Assembly: GCF_003703475.1 (NCBI RefSeq)
Contig: NZ_RDQM01000007.1
Location: 96,800-160,799, forward strand
Reading direction: 5' to 3'
Source of the DNA: Allofranklinella schreckenbergeri
GTDB taxonomy: Bacteria; Pseudomonadota; Gammaproteobacteria; Burkholderiales; Burkholderiaceae_C
Length of the DNA stretch: 64,000 nucleotides
In this document: positions 11,750-21,333 of the stretch, piece after piece
How the letters are laid out: every line of letters starts with the position of its first letter
Numbering within the stretch: the stretch's first letter is position 1
The notes under the pieces: generated by a model
Seen by the model: only the letters and a program-made list of their open reading frames with translations
The model's database searches: none
What the model was told of the DNA's origin: nothing
Made by a program: the position numbers and the translations under genes

Positions 11750-12874
11750 ATGACAACCAGCCACAACACCCCGCCCTCCCCCGAACCTGTTGCCACACCC
11801 GAGCTGCTGGCGCTGCGCCAACGCATTGATGCACTCGATCGCCAACTGCTCGAAACCCTCAACGAGCGCGCCAAAGTCGCGCAAGAGGTCGGCGAGCTGA
11901 AGAAGAAAGAAGGCACCACGTTCTTTCGCCCCGACCGCGTCGCCCAGGTCATCAGCAAAATCACCAACGCCAACCCCGGCCCGCTCAAAACCGCCCACGT
12001 GGCGGGCATCTGGCGCGAAATCACCTCCGCCTGCCTGGCGCTGGAATCGCCCCAGCGCGTGGCCGTGCTCGGGCCAACGGGCACCTTCTGCGAGCAAGCC
12101 GCGCTGGAATACTTCGGCGGCGCGGCCGATTTCGTGTACTGCAACAGCTTCGATGAAGTCTTCCACGTCACCCTCTCAGGCAACGCCCAGTTTGGCGTGG
12201 TGGGGCTGGAGAACTCCAACGAAGGCATGGTCACCCGCACGCTGGATTTGCTGCTGCAATCGCCCGTGCACATGGTGGGCGAGGTCAGCCTGCAAGTGCG
12301 CCACAACCTGCTGCGCCTGCGTGAAGATGCCGAGGGCATCGAAGCCGTGCTGGCCCACCCCCAGGCCCTGGCGCAATGCCACGCCTGGCTGGCCAAGCAC
12401 CTGCCCCATGCCGAACGCCGCCCCGTCTCCAGCAATGCCGAAGGCGCGCGCCTGGCCGCCACCAACCCCGCCTGGGCGGGCTTGGCCAGCGCCCGCGCTG
12501 CCGCGCAATTTGGCTTGCACATCGTTGCCCCCGCCATTCAGGACGATGCCCACAACCGCACGCGCTTTGCCATCATCACCCTGCCGCAAACCATGGCCAT
12601 GCCCGAGCCCAGCGGGCGCGATGCCACCAGCCTGGTCATCGCCGTGCCCAACCGCCCCGGCGCGGTGCACGATTTGCTGGAACCGCTGAAAAAGCACGGC
12701 GTATCCATGACGCGCTTTGAATCGCGCCCCGCGCGCACCGGCCAGTGGGAGTATTACTTCTATATCGACCTGGACGGCCACCCCCAGCAGCCCCACGTCG
12801 CCGCCGCGCTGGAGGAGCTGAAAAACCTCAGCGCCTTCTTCCGCCTGCTGGGCGCTTACCCCATCAAAAGCTGA
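11750..12874 (+). CDS. pheA: Bifunctional chorismate mutase / prephenate dehydratase (P-protein)
   Basis: A 374-residue enzyme making phenylpyruvate from chorismate. An N-terminal AroQ chorismate mutase domain (about 18-100; LRQRIDALDRQLLETLNER) is followed by the prephenate dehydratase domain (about 104-285; LGPTGTFCEQAAL, FGVVGLENSNEGMV, and DDAHNRTRFAII with the catalytic Thr-Arg-Phe). A C-terminal ACT domain (about 296-374; PNRPGAVHDLLEPLKKHGVS and a SRPARTGQWEYYF segment) is the likely phenylalanine feedback site. It sits between serC and tyrA. Confidence 0.96.
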   Translation: MTTSHNTPPSPEPVATPELLALRQRIDALDRQLLETLNERAKVAQEVGELKKKEGTTFFRPDRVAQVISKITNANPGPLKTAHVAGIWREITSACLALESPQRVAVLGPTGTFCEQAALEYFGGAADFVYCNSFDEVFHVTLSGNAQFGVVGLENSNEGMVTRTLDLLLQSPVHMVGEVSLQVRHNLLRLREDAEGIEAVLAHPQALAQCHAWLAKHLPHAERRPVSSNAEGARLAATNPAWAGLASARAAAQFGLHIVAPAIQDDAHNRTRFAIITLPQTMAMPEPSGRDATSLVIAVPNRPGAVHDLLEPLKKHGVSMTRFESRPARTGQWEYYFYIDLDGHPQQPHVAAALEELKNLSAFFRLLGAYPIKS

Positions 12875-12903
12875 TCACGGCATTCATTCACACCCACACA
12901 TCT

Positions 12904-13779
12904 ATGGCAAAAAAATACAACCAGCTAGGGCTGATTGGCTGCGGGCTGATGGGCGGCTCCCTGGCCCTGGCGCTGAAAAAAGAGGGATTGGTCAAGAAAG
13001 TGGTGGGCTACAGCAAATCACCCACCACCACCACGCTGGCGCGCCAGCTCGGCGTCATCGACATCGAGGCCAGCTCCGCCATACAAGCCTGCGCGGGCGC
13101 AGATCTGATCGTGCTGGCCGTGCCCGTGGCCGCCTCGGGCGAGATGTTCAAAACCATCCGGCAGTTCGTGCACCCCCATGTGCTGACCATGGATGTCGGC
13201 TCAACCAAGAACGACGTGGTGCTGGCCGCCGAGAAACACCTGGGCTGGGGCGCCCAGTACTTCGTGCCTGCCCACCCCATCACCGGCAAAGAGCGCTCGG
13301 GCGTGGAGCACGCCGATGCCATGCTGTATTACGGCGCCAAAGTCGTGCTCACCCCCACGCCTGCCACCGATTTGGATCATGTGCAACGCGCCCAGGAACT
13401 GTGGACGGCGCTGGGCAGTGACGTGCGCATCATGTCGCCGCAAGAGCACGACGCGGCGCTGGCCGCCGTCAGCCATCTGCCGCACCTGCTGGCCTTTGCC
13501 TACGTCAACAGCCTGCTGGGCCAACCCCACAGCGACAGCCTGCTGCGCCTGGCCGGGCCGGGCTTTCGGGATTTCACCCGCATCGCCGCCAGCGACCCCG
13601 CCCTCTGGCGCGACGTGCTGCTGGCCAACCGCACCGAAATCACCGGCCAACTGCGCCACATGGTGCTGGCCATCCAGGAATTCCAGCGCGCCCTGCACAG
13701 CGAAGACGCCGAAGCGCTGGAGCAGCTCATCCAGAAAGCCAGCCAGGCCCGCAACGACTGGCGCAAGCACTCGGCTTGA
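12904..13779 (+). CDS. tyrA: Prephenate dehydrogenase
   Basis: A 291-residue NAD-dependent dehydrogenase producing 4-hydroxyphenylpyruvate. The Rossmann motif GLIGCGLMGGSLALAL lies at about residues 8-23; TMDVGSTKNDVV and PAHPITGKERSGVEHA are typical TyrA segments, and SHLPHLLAFAYVN follows. The ATG at 12904 begins the conserved N-terminus. In related species an aroA domain or gene commonly follows; here the cluster ends with a palindromic repeat and a terminator. Confidence 0.95.
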   Translation: MAKKYNQLGLIGCGLMGGSLALALKKEGLVKKVVGYSKSPTTTTLARQLGVIDIEASSAIQACAGADLIVLAVPVAASGEMFKTIRQFVHPHVLTMDVGSTKNDVVLAAEKHLGWGAQYFVPAHPITGKERSGVEHADAMLYYGAKVVLTPTPATDLDHVQRAQELWTALGSDVRIMSPQEHDAALAAVSHLPHLLAFAYVNSLLGQPHSDSLLRLAGPGFRDFTRIAASDPALWRDVLLANRTEITGQLRHMVLAIQEFQRALHSEDAEALEQLIQKASQARNDWRKHSA

Positions 13780-13802
13780 GGCTCGGACGCCGCCCCTCAA
13801 CA

Positions 13803-13873
13803 ATACAAATCAAAAATAAAAACCACTTCAATACCAACATGCCGAAATAGGCATGATTTATTTCCTTTGAAAT
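13803..13873. repeat. AT-rich palindromic intergenic repeat, copy 3
   Basis: TACAAATCAAAAATAAAA on the left and TTTATTTCCTTTGAAATAA on the right, with core CATGCCGAAATAGGCATG, itself a small hairpin. It begins 24 bp after the tyrA stop and abuts the terminator. Confidence 0.85.
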
Positions 13874-13903
13874 AAAAATGCCCGTTCAAAAACGGGCATT
13901 TTT
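13874..13903. terminator. Bidirectional terminator between tyrA and the convergent secreted protein
   Basis: A perfect 13-bp stem AAAAATGCCCGTT / AACGGGCATTTTT with loop CAAA, A-run on the left and T-run on the right. It can end transcripts from both directions. Confidence 0.9.
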
Positions 13904-13938
13904 TAGCTATCCGAAACCCTGAGCCGCAGCCTGAGCAG

Positions 13939-14454
13939 TCACTGTGCCGGGCGGTAATACGTCCTGCCGTTGTACTGGTAGGGCTGATAGCCCTGCGGAT
14001 AGGGCTGTTGGTACTGCGGCTGATACTGCGGCTGTTGGTAATACGGCTGCGGGGCATACACCGGCGGCGGCGTGTAAGTGGGCTGCACATACACCGGCTG
14101 CACGGGCGGGGCCACGTAGCCCGGCGTCGCACTGGGCGCCACCGGCGGGGTTTGCGACTGCGAAAGCGCGTAACCCAAAATCCCCCCGACCACCGCCGCG
14201 CCTGCGGCAATCTCCGCATTGCGATCGCGGCGGCGCTTGCGCTCACGCTCGCTCTCGCTGCGGCGGTATTGCTCAAAACGCTCGTAGCTGTTGCGGTCGT
14301 AGCTGTAGTGATGCAGGTCGTTGGTGTGGCGCTCATACGAGCTATAGGGGCGCACGTAAGGGCGATACTCCGCATCGCCATACTGCGCGGTGGCCGAGCC
14401 GGCCAAAACCAAAGCGCCACAGGCCAAAGCCAGGCGAGTCGTGCTGGAACGCAT
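13939..14454 (-). CDS. Secreted Pro/Gln/Tyr-rich protein with glycine-zipper-like segment
   Basis: A 171-residue protein of unknown function. The signal peptide MRSSTTRLALACGALVLAGS ends near ATAQ. A charged Tyr/Arg/Glu-rich region (about 22-75, ending in RSESERERKRRRDR) comes next, then a short glycine-rich hydrophobic helix AEIAAGAAVVGGILGYALSQ, then a Pro/Gln/Tyr repeat tail ending YNGRTYYRPAQ. The layout resembles small envelope proteins with a glycine zipper. The start at 14454 is supported by GAGGAG about 9 nt upstream; the open frame upstream is not protein-like. Confidence 0.75.
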   Translation of the reverse strand: MRSSTTRLALACGALVLAGSATAQYGDAEYRPYVRPYSSYERHTNDLHHYSYDRNSYERFEQYRRSESERERKRRRDRNAEIAAGAAVVGGILGYALSQSQTPPVAPSATPGYVAPPVQPVYVQPTYTPPPVYAPQPYYQQPQYQPQYQQPYPQGYQPYQYNGRTYYRPAQ

Positions 14455-14723
14455 GGGTAATAACTCCTCAAAAAAACAGCCTGCCGCAGCGGCAAGCCCA
14501 AAATCACAACAAACATCAAGGCAGCAGCGCTGCCAACGCAAGCAGCTTAGGCGGCCTGTGTAAAGCGCGCATATCGCAAGCCAAAGGCGGCGTTTCGCTG
14601 CGGTTTCACTCCAGTTTCGCGCACGCAGCGCTTGCGCCCTGACACGCAAGCGCCTACAACGCCCCACCAGCGCCCAGGCTGACACATGCGACCCACTCGC
14701 GCGGGCACGGATAATCACCGCCC

Positions 14724-16634
14724 ATGGCACTCATCACCCTTTTGAATACCCAACTGGCCTTTGGCGACGTGGCCTTGCTCGACGGCGCGGATTTCTCCGT
14801 CGAAGCAGGCGAGCGCATCGCCCTGATCGGCCGCAACGGCGCGGGCAAATCGTCGCTGCTGAAAATCATGGCCGGGCTGGCCCAGGCCGATGATGGCCAA
14901 ATCCAGGTGCAAAGCGGCGTGCGCATGGCCTATGTGCCCCAGGAGCCCGAGCTGGCGCCCGAGCACACCGTGTTCGAAGCCGTTTCTGCAGGCCTGGCCG
15001 ACGTCATCGCCCTGCGCGAGCGCTACCTGCGCCATGCGCCCGAGGACGATCTGGACGCGCTGCAATCGCAAATCGAAGCCCAGGGCGGTTGGACTTGGGA
15101 GCAGCGCGTGCAGGAAACCCTCGCCCGCCTGCGCCTGGAGCCGCAAGCGCGCATTGGCGCCCTCTCCGGCGGCAACAAAAAGCGCGTGGCGCTGGCCCAG
15201 GCCCTGGTGACACAGCCCGATGTGCTGCTGCTCGATGAGCCGACCAACCACCTCGATCTGGACTCCATCGCCTGGTTGGAGGAATTGCTGCTGGGCTTTG
15301 GCGGCAGCATCGTCGTCATCACCCACGACCGCGCCTTTCTCGACCGCATCGCCACGCGCGTGGTCGAACTCGACCGCGGCCGCCTGCGCTCCTACCCCGG
15401 CAACTACAGCCAATACCGCGCACTCAAGGAGCAACAGCTCGCGCAAGAGGCGGTGGACAACGCCAAGGCCGACAAACTCCTGGCGCAAGAGGAAATCTGG
15501 ATCCGCAAAGGCGTGGAAGCGCGCCGCACCCGCAGCGCCAGCCGCGTCGCCCGCCTGCACGCGCTGCGCCAGCAACGCGCCGAGCGCCGCACCGCCCTGG
15601 GCAAGGTGCGCATGGACATCGACCGGGGCGAGGCCAGCGGCAAAATCGTCGCCGAGCTTACCCAGGTCAGCAAAGCCTTTGGCGACAAGCGCCTGATCCA
15701 CCGGCTGGACACCACCATCCTGCGCGGCGACAAAATCGGCCTGCTTGGCCCCAACGGCGCGGGCAAATCCACGCTGCTCAAGCTCATCCTCGGCGAGCTT
15801 GCGCCCGATGAAGGCCACATCCGCCAAGGCGCCAACCTGCGCATCGCCTACTTCGACCAAATGCGCGACGCGCTCGACCCCGATGCCACGCTGGAGGACT
15901 TCATCAGCCCGGGCAGCGAATGGATTGAAATCGGCGGCCAGCGCAAGCACGTCAAAAGCTATCTGGGCGATTTTCTGTTCTCGCCCCGGCGCGCGCTCTC
16001 GCCCATCCGCTCGCTCTCGGGCGGCGAGCGCAACCGCCTGTTGCTGGCGCGCCTGTTCGCCCAGCCCGCCAACGTGCTGGTGCTGGACGAGCCCACCAAC
16101 GATCTGGACATCGAAACCCTGGAGCTGCTCGAAGAACTGCTGCAAACCTACGAAGGCACGGTCTTTCTCGTCAGCCACGACCGCGCTTTTGTGGACAACG
16201 TCGTCACCCAAATCCTCGCCGCCGAAGGCGACGGCCTCTGGCGCGAATACGAAGGCAACGTGCAAGACTGGCTGCTGCAATCGCAACGCAGCCGCGAGCT
16301 GGCCGCCCAGCGCCAGGCGCAGCAAGCCGCCCCCGCCAACCCACCTGCTGCATCATCGAAGCCTGCGCCAGCGCCCGCCCGCGCCGAGAGCCCAAACGCC
16401 ACCGCCTCGCCCGCCAAACGCAAGCTCAGCTACAAAGAGCAGCGCGAACTGGACGCCCTGCCCGCGCACATCGAGGCGCTGGAGGCCGAGCAAGCGCGCA
16501 TCCACGCCGAACTGGCCGACGGCAGCCTGTACGCCAGCGACCACCAAAAAGCCGCCGCCCTGGCCGAACGCGCCGCCGCCATTGAGGACGAATTGCTGCA
16601 AGCGCTGGAGCGCTGGGAGGCGCTGGGGGGATAA
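14724..16634 (+). CDS. uup: ABC-F family ATPase Uup
   Basis: A 636-residue protein with two ABC ATPase domains and no membrane segment. Domain 1 (about 5-250): Walker A GRNGAGKSSLLK, signature LSGGNKKRVALAQAL, Walker B VLLLDEPTNHLDL. Domain 2 (about 310-535): GPNGAGKSTLLK, SLSGGERNRLLLARL, VLVLDEPTNDLDIE. The C-terminus (from KRKLSYKEQRELDALPAHIE) is a coiled-coil region, as in Uup, which binds DNA or ribosomes and affects transposon precise excision in E. coli. The C-terminal extension favours Uup over EttA or YheS. Confidence 0.92.
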   Translation: MALITLLNTQLAFGDVALLDGADFSVEAGERIALIGRNGAGKSSLLKIMAGLAQADDGQIQVQSGVRMAYVPQEPELAPEHTVFEAVSAGLADVIALRERYLRHAPEDDLDALQSQIEAQGGWTWEQRVQETLARLRLEPQARIGALSGGNKKRVALAQALVTQPDVLLLDEPTNHLDLDSIAWLEELLLGFGGSIVVITHDRAFLDRIATRVVELDRGRLRSYPGNYSQYRALKEQQLAQEAVDNAKADKLLAQEEIWIRKGVEARRTRSASRVARLHALRQQRAERRTALGKVRMDIDRGEASGKIVAELTQVSKAFGDKRLIHRLDTTILRGDKIGLLGPNGAGKSTLLKLILGELAPDEGHIRQGANLRIAYFDQMRDALDPDATLEDFISPGSEWIEIGGQRKHVKSYLGDFLFSPRRALSPIRSLSGGERNRLLLARLFAQPANVLVLDEPTNDLDIETLELLEELLQTYEGTVFLVSHDRAFVDNVVTQILAAEGDGLWREYEGNVQDWLLQSQRSRELAAQRQAQQAAPANPPAASSKPAPAPARAESPNATASPAKRKLSYKEQRELDALPAHIEALEAEQARIHAELADGSLYASDHQKAAALAERAAAIEDELLQALERWEALGG

Positions 16635-16712
16635 GCCCCTTCTCATCTCCTGCTGCCACCTTGTACCGCCTTTCACGCCGCCTTTCGCACCGCCCGCCGA
16701 GACAAAAGCCCC

Positions 16713-17207
16713 ATGCCGAAAACCGCCCCGCCAGCCGTTGGCCCAGCCGCCTTCGCCTTCAGCGCCATCGCCGCGCTGGGGGCGCTGGCCCCGCTCGCCC
16801 ATGCGCAAAACGACACCACCGCCTACACCGCCTGCCTGGAGAAAGCCGCCAGCGTCACCGCCGACGCCCTCGATTGCATGGCCCAAGAGCTGAAGGTGCA
16901 AGACAGCCGCCTCAACCAAGCCTTGCACCAGTATCTGGAGGGGCTGGGCCAGGCGCGCCAAACGCAATTTCGCCAGGTGCAAACCCTTTGGCAGCAATAC
17001 CGCGACGCCCAATGCCACTTCTACCTGACCCCCGACGGCGGCAGCCAGGCGCGCCTGACGGCCAGCGAATGCCTGCTCAGCGAAACCGCCCAGCGCGTGG
17101 AGCTGCTGCGCGCACTCATCCAGGAACAAGAGCTGGCGCCCGACTCCGAGCGCCAACCTGAGGCCCACCCCGCCACACAGGCCGCGGCCGAACCAGCCCC
17201 CAATTGA
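16713..17207 (+). CDS. Secreted LprI-like (DUF1311) protein
   Basis: A 164-residue protein with an N-terminal signal peptide (hydrophobic 12-30, cleavage near AHAQN). The mature part has the LprI/DUF1311 pattern: YTACLEKAASVTADALDCMAQEL, DSRLNQALHQYL, FRQVQTLWQQYRDAQC and ASECLLSETAQRVELL, with four conserved cysteines. LprI of mycobacteria inhibits lysozyme; the role in proteobacteria is unproven. The tail after about 140 is low-complexity. It follows uup after 78 nt. Confidence 0.8.
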   Translation: MPKTAPPAVGPAAFAFSAIAALGALAPLAHAQNDTTAYTACLEKAASVTADALDCMAQELKVQDSRLNQALHQYLEGLGQARQTQFRQVQTLWQQYRDAQCHFYLTPDGGSQARLTASECLLSETAQRVELLRALIQEQELAPDSERQPEAHPATQAAAEPAPN

Positions 17208-17230
17208 GCTTGCGGCTGGAAACCTCCTTT

Positions 17231-17309
17231 ATACTCCAAATCAAAAGGAAAATAAATTGCCTTGTTTCGGCATGATGGTATTCAAATCAATTTTCTCTTG
17301 ATTTGAATT
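17231..17309. repeat. AT-rich palindromic intergenic repeat, copy 4
   Basis: CCAAATCAAAAGGAAAATAAA on the left, TTTTCTCTTGATTTGAATT on the right, core TTTCGGCATGATGG in the inverted orientation. It lies 24 bp after the LprI-like stop and 30 bp before the convergent rpoN stop. Confidence 0.8.
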
Positions 17310-17338
17310 GCCCAGCAGATGACGGCGCAGCTCTGCGC

Positions 17339-18904
17339 TTACAGGCTTTTGCGCAAATTGGCGGGCGCAATGCGCAGAGCTTCGCGGTATTTGGCTACCG
17401 TGCGGCGCGCGCATTCGATGCCCTGGGTTTTGAGCAGCTCGGAAATCTGGTTGTCCGACAGCGGCTTTTGCGGGTTTTCTGCCGCCACAAGCTGCTTGAT
17501 GAGCGCACGCACGGCGGTGCTGGAGGCGCTGGCGCCCGAGTCCGTCTCCAGCCCCGAGCCGAAAAAATGCTTGAGTTCAAAGGTGCCGTGCGGCGTATCC
17601 ATGTATTTGGCGGTGGTCACGCGCGAGACGGTCGATTCATGCATGCCCAGCTCCTCGGCCACCTCGCGCAGCACCAAGGGGCGCATGGCCACTTCACCGT
17701 GCTGGAAGAAAGCCTGCTGGCGCTGCACGATGACTTTGGCCACACGCAAGATGGTGTCAAAGCGCTGCTGGATGTTTTTGATGAACCAGCGCGCTTCCTG
17801 CAAATGCTGCTGCAAGGGCGCGCCTTCAGCGCCGCTGCGGCGCAGGGCGCTGGCGTAGGCCTCGTGGATGCGCAGCCGGGGCATGACGTCGGGGTTGAGC
17901 CGCACTTCGAACTCGCCCTGCCGACCGCGCGCGCCCGGCGCGGGGCGCACGATGACATCGGGCACGATGAGGTTGCGCTCCACATCAGCAAAGCGCCGCC
18001 CGGGCTTGGGTTCGAGCCGCGCAATCAGCGCCAGCGCCTGGCGCACCGGCTCGGGCTGGGCATGCAGCAGCGCGCAAAGCTGGCGCACATCGCGCCGCGC
18101 GATCAGCTCCAGCGGCTGCGCGCACAGGCTGCGCGCCAGCGCCAGCACGGCCATGTCCCCGGCGTAGTCCTCTGAGCGCTCCAGCGCGCGGATTTGCAGT
18201 TGCAGGCATTCGGCCAGATCGCGCGCGCCTACGCCCGCAGGCTCCATGGTGTGCAGCAGATTGAGCGCGAGCTGGAAATGGTGCAGCAGCTCGTCCACCT
18301 CTTCCAGGCTGCGCGCCAGGGGCAGGACCAGGTCCTCCAGCGTGTCTTCCAGATAGCCGTCTTCATTGAGCGATTCGATGAGAAAGTCCAGCGCGGCCCG
18401 GTCGGTGGGCGAGAGGAAGAATTCCCCGGCCTGCTGGTGCAAGAAGTCGCTCAGCGAGATGTGCGCGCCACGGATGTCGGCGGCATCCACATCGGCATCG
18501 CCGCCGCCCTGGCCGCGCGGCGGGGCGTCGCCCCCCCATTCATCGTCGTTGGGGGAAATGTCCAGCGAGCCATCGCCATCCCAATCGGCAGGGGCATCGG
18601 CCAAGGCCTGGCCTTCGGCCTCGTGGGCAGCGGCGGCCTCATCGCCAGCGTCGTCGCCGAAGGCCTCGCGCTCCAGCGCTTTTTCTCCGCTGGGCACGGG
18701 CGCATCGGCGGCGCTCAAGCCGAATTCTTCGCGCTCGGCGCGCTCCTCGCCCTCTTGCAGTTCCAAAAAAGGGTTGACCTCCAGCATGTGCTCGACTTCT
18801 TGCTGCATCTCCAGCGTGGAGAGCTGCAACAGCCGAATGGACTGCTGAAGCTGGGGCGTGAGCGCCAGGTTCTGCGAAGTCTTGAGGGAGACGCCGAGCT
18901 TCAT
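17339..18904 (-). CDS. rpoN: RNA polymerase sigma-54 factor
   Basis: A 521-residue sigma-54. Region I is the Gln/Leu-rich start (MKLGVSLKTSQNLALTPQLQ and an IRLLQLSTLEMQQEV segment), region II is acidic and variable (about 50-165), then core-binding and DNA-binding regions follow. The HTH-like HESTVSRVTTAKYMDTPHG and the RpoN box ARRTVAKYREALRI near the C-terminus are present. It needs enhancer-binding activators with ATP. It follows lptB after 16 nt, the usual lptA-lptB-rpoN order, but hpf is not next to it here. Confidence 0.96.
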   Translation of the reverse strand: MKLGVSLKTSQNLALTPQLQQSIRLLQLSTLEMQQEVEHMLEVNPFLELQEGEERAEREEFGLSAADAPVPSGEKALEREAFGDDAGDEAAAAHEAEGQALADAPADWDGDGSLDISPNDDEWGGDAPPRGQGGGDADVDAADIRGAHISLSDFLHQQAGEFFLSPTDRAALDFLIESLNEDGYLEDTLEDLVLPLARSLEEVDELLHHFQLALNLLHTMEPAGVGARDLAECLQLQIRALERSEDYAGDMAVLALARSLCAQPLELIARRDVRQLCALLHAQPEPVRQALALIARLEPKPGRRFADVERNLIVPDVIVRPAPGARGRQGEFEVRLNPDVMPRLRIHEAYASALRRSGAEGAPLQQHLQEARWFIKNIQQRFDTILRVAKVIVQRQQAFFQHGEVAMRPLVLREVAEELGMHESTVSRVTTAKYMDTPHGTFELKHFFGSGLETDSGASASSTAVRALIKQLVAAENPQKPLSDNQISELLKTQGIECARRTVAKYREALRIAPANLRKSL

Positions 18905-18920
18905 GGCACGCTGCCTCGCT

Positions 18921-19718
18921 TCACATGCGGAAGTTCTCGCCCAGATAGACGCGGCGCACGTCGGGGTTCTCGATGATCTCCTGCGCCGGGCCTTGCGCCA
19001 GCACGGAGCCTTCGCTGATGATGCAGGCGCGATCGCAAATGCCCAGGGTTTCGCGCACGTTGTGGTCGGTAATCAGCACGCCAATGCCGCGCTCTTTGAG
19101 AAATGCAATGCTGCGCTGGATTTCCATGACCGCGATGGGATCCACGCCCGCAAAAGGCTCATCCAGCAAGATAAAGCGCGGCTGCGTCGCCAACGCCCGC
19201 GCAATTTCCACGCGCCTGCGCTCACCGCCCGAGAGCGCAGGCGCAGGCGTGCTGCGCAAATGCTCCACCCGCAGCTCGCCCAGCAAACGCTCCAGCCGCG
19301 CATCGACTTCCGCGCGCGATAGCGCCTTGCCCTGCGCATCGACTTGCAGCTCCAGCACCGCGCGCACGTTTTCCTCCACCGTCAAACGGCGAAAAATGGA
19401 AGCCTCCTGCGGCAAGTAGGACAAGCCCAGGCGCGAGCGCTTGTGAATGGGCATATCGGCAATGGAATGGCCGTCGATGAAGATATCGCCACCATCGCTG
19501 CGCACCAGGCCGACGATCATGTAAAACGACGTCGTCTTGCCAGCGCCATTGGGGCCAAGCAAGCCCATCACTTCACCATTGACGACATCCAGGGACACGT
19601 CCTTGACGACCTTGCGCCCGCCATAACTTTTCTGCAAATGGCGCACTTGCAGGCTGGAAACACCCTTGGCCTGCCGATCGGCGGCGCTGATCTCTGCACT
19701 TTGGAGCGATACCACCAT
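18921..19718 (-). CDS. lptB: LPS export ABC transporter ATP-binding protein LptB
   Basis: A 265-residue cytoplasmic ATPase driving lipopolysaccharide extraction with LptF/LptG. Walker [18 protein letters not shown], the signature [15 protein letters not shown] and Walker [17 protein letters not shown] are present, as is LptB's [21 protein letters not shown]. The ATG at 19718 is preferred: it lies 7 nt after lptA and is followed by a short N-terminal tail before the ABC domain. Confidence 0.94.
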   Translation of the reverse strand: MVVSLQSAEISAADRQAKGVSSLQVRHLQKSYGGRKVVKDVSLDVVNGEVMGLLGPNGAGKTTSFYMIVGLVRSDGGDIFIDGHSIADMPIHKRSRLGLSYLPQEASIFRRLTVEENVRAVLELQVDAQGKALSRAEVDARLERLLGELRVEHLRSTPAPALSGGERRRVEIARALATQPRFILLDEPFAGVDPIAVMEIQRSIAFLKERGIGVLITDHNVRETLGICDRACIISEGSVLAQGPAQEIIENPDVRRVYLGENFRM

Positions 19719-19725
19719 CGCCGCC

Positions 19726-20349
19726 TCACTGGCCTTGCAAGCGGCTGCTCGGCTGAAGCGCCGCACCGCCTGCGCCTCCCGCCCCCTGTGCGCTGGTGCC
19801 CGAAGCGGTTGATGCGCCAATCACCGCGCGCACACGGCCCGAGCCGCCCTGCCCGGCCTTGCGGGCGCCATCCACCGTGAACACGCCTGTGGTGTTGTTG
19901 TAAACAATCACCGCGCCATCGATTTCGTCATTGAGGCGCCCGGCCTGCAAGCGCCGCAACTCGGCTTTGCCTATGAGTTTGACTTGATCTGCCTTGCTGT
20001 CGTACTCGATACGCCCAGCCTGCGCCTCCACCACCTCCACAGGCGCGCCTTTGGGCGTATCGCGCTGCTGGCGGAAAAAAGCGCGGCGGCCGCCTGAGGC
20101 TTCCACCGTGCCGAACTGGCTGCCATCGGCGCGCTGCTGCACCGTGAGCTTGTCGCCTTTGAGCACGATGGTGCCTTTAGTCACCACCACATTGCCGGAA
20201 AACACCGTCACCTGGGCCGCATCATCGTGGCGCAGCCCATCGGCCTCGACATTCATGGGTTGATTGCGGTCGCTGGCCAAGGCCAGCGCGTTTGACGCCA
20301 TGGAACAGGCTGCGGCGAGTACCGCCAGGGAGATCCAGAGTTTCTTCAT
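19726..20349 (-). CDS. lptA: LPS transport periplasmic protein LptA
   Basis: A 207-residue periplasmic protein. Signal peptide [20 protein letters not shown] ends near ALAL; the mature OstA-like beta-jellyroll has [31 protein letters not shown] and [20 protein letters not shown] segments. It forms the bridge carrying LPS to LptD. The C-terminal 40 residues are Gly/Ala/Ser-rich and look disordered. A GTG directly upstream of the ATG could also be used. Unlike in most relatives, lptC and kdsC are not upstream; hisG and a candidate small RNA are. Confidence 0.92.
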   Translation of the reverse strand: MKKLWISLAVLAAACSMASNALALASDRNQPMNVEADGLRHDDAAQVTVFSGNVVVTKGTIVLKGDKLTVQQRADGSQFGTVEASGGRRAFFRQQRDTPKGAPVEVVEAQAGRIEYDSKADQVKLIGKAELRRLQAGRLNDEIDGAVIVYNNTTGVFTVDGARKAGQGGSGRVRAVIGASTASGTSAQGAGGAGGAALQPSSRLQGQ

Positions 20350-20462
20350 CACGGCACGATTCTTGCTTTGGGAAATGGTTCAACGATTCTAGCCCGCATG
20401 GGCTGGCCCTGTACACAGGGCAGGCGGTGGCGCGGCAAAACGCCAACACACCAGCGCAGCGC

Positions 20463-20494
20463 AAAAAAAACCCCGCTGGGAAGCGGGGTTAAAA
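20463..20494 (-). terminator. Rho-independent terminator downstream of hisG / candidate sRNA
   Basis: Stem AACCCCGCT / AGCGGGGTT with loop GGGA; on the minus strand it is followed by a run of eight T. A strong intrinsic terminator. Confidence 0.9.
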
Positions 20495-20588
20495 GGGTCT
20501 TGGATAGTTCTCGCAATTTCAAACGATTCCCTTCAGGATTCGCCTATGGAATGAACTCATGCGCTGTAGCCGCCGACTCGCGGCTGGG
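20463..20588 (-). ncRNA. Candidate small RNA between hisG and lptA
   Basis: A minus-strand -10 hexamer TACAAT (20598-20593) with a weak TGCAAA near -35 (spacing 17) is followed, about 125 nt on, by a strong intrinsic terminator. The transcript would begin near 20587 and include a GCCGCGAGTCGGCGGC hairpin close to its 5' end. I see no start codon with a ribosome-binding site and no known family motif. It could also simply be the hisG 3' untranslated region. The terminator is seen; the promoter and RNA are inferred. Confidence 0.4.
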
Positions 20589-20645
20589 GCCAATTGTATC
20601 GCAAATTGCTCGGATTTTGCATTTAGTCCACATCTTGCCTCTTTT

Positions 20646-21293
20646 TCAGCCATCTTGGTGACGAACTGCCTGCGCAAAGGTATTGATCAAGGGCCGCAAT
20701 TGGGCCTGCTTCAGGCGCAGCGCCGCTTGATTGACGACCAGTTGAGAGCTGATTTCCATGATGGTCTCCACCTCTTTCAAGCGATTGGCGCGCAAAGTAT
20801 TTCCAGTGGAAACCAAATCCACAATCGCATCGGCCATGCCCGTCAGCGGTGCCAGTTCCATACTGCCGTAGAGCTTGACCAAATCCACGTGCACGCCTTT
20901 GCGGGCAAAAAATTCGCGTGCAATGCCTGTGTATTTGGTCGCCACGCGCAGCCGCGCGCCGCGGCGCACGACGTTGTGGTAATCGAAATGCTCAGGCGTC
21001 GCCACGCTGACGCGGCAGCGCCCAATGCGCAAATCCAATGGTTGAAACAGGCCCTGGCCACCATGTTCAATCAGCACATCTTTACCCGCTACGCCCATGT
21101 CTGCGCCGCCAAACTGCACATAGGTTGGCACATCGCTGGCCCGCACGAGCACAACGCGCACGTCCTCGCGGTTGGTGGGCAAAATCAACTGGCGGGATTT
21201 TTCCGGGTCTTCAAGCACTTGGATGCCAGCCGCTGCCAGTAGCGGCAAAGTTTCTTCGAAGATGCGCCCTTTGGACAGGGCTAGTGTGATCAT
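20646..21293 (-). CDS. hisG: ATP phosphoribosyltransferase, short form
   Basis: A 215-residue first enzyme of histidine synthesis, condensing ATP and PRPP. Seen: [46 protein letters not shown] strand, [20 protein letters not shown] and the PRPP-binding [17 protein letters not shown]. It lacks the C-terminal ACT-like regulatory domain, so it is the short form that works with HisZ; hisZ is not in the window. It stands apart from other his genes. Confidence 0.95.
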   Translation of the reverse strand: MITLALSKGRIFEETLPLLAAAGIQVLEDPEKSRQLILPTNREDVRVVLVRASDVPTYVQFGGADMGVAGKDVLIEHGGQGLFQPLDLRIGRCRVSVATPEHFDYHNVVRRGARLRVATKYTGIAREFFARKGVHVDLVKLYGSMELAPLTGMADAIVDLVSTGNTLRANRLKEVETIMEISSQLVVNQAALRLKQAQLRPLINTFAQAVRHQDG

Positions 21294-21333
21294 GGCGTTC
21301 TCTGAAAAGGGTGGGTGAACGAGGCGCGGATTC

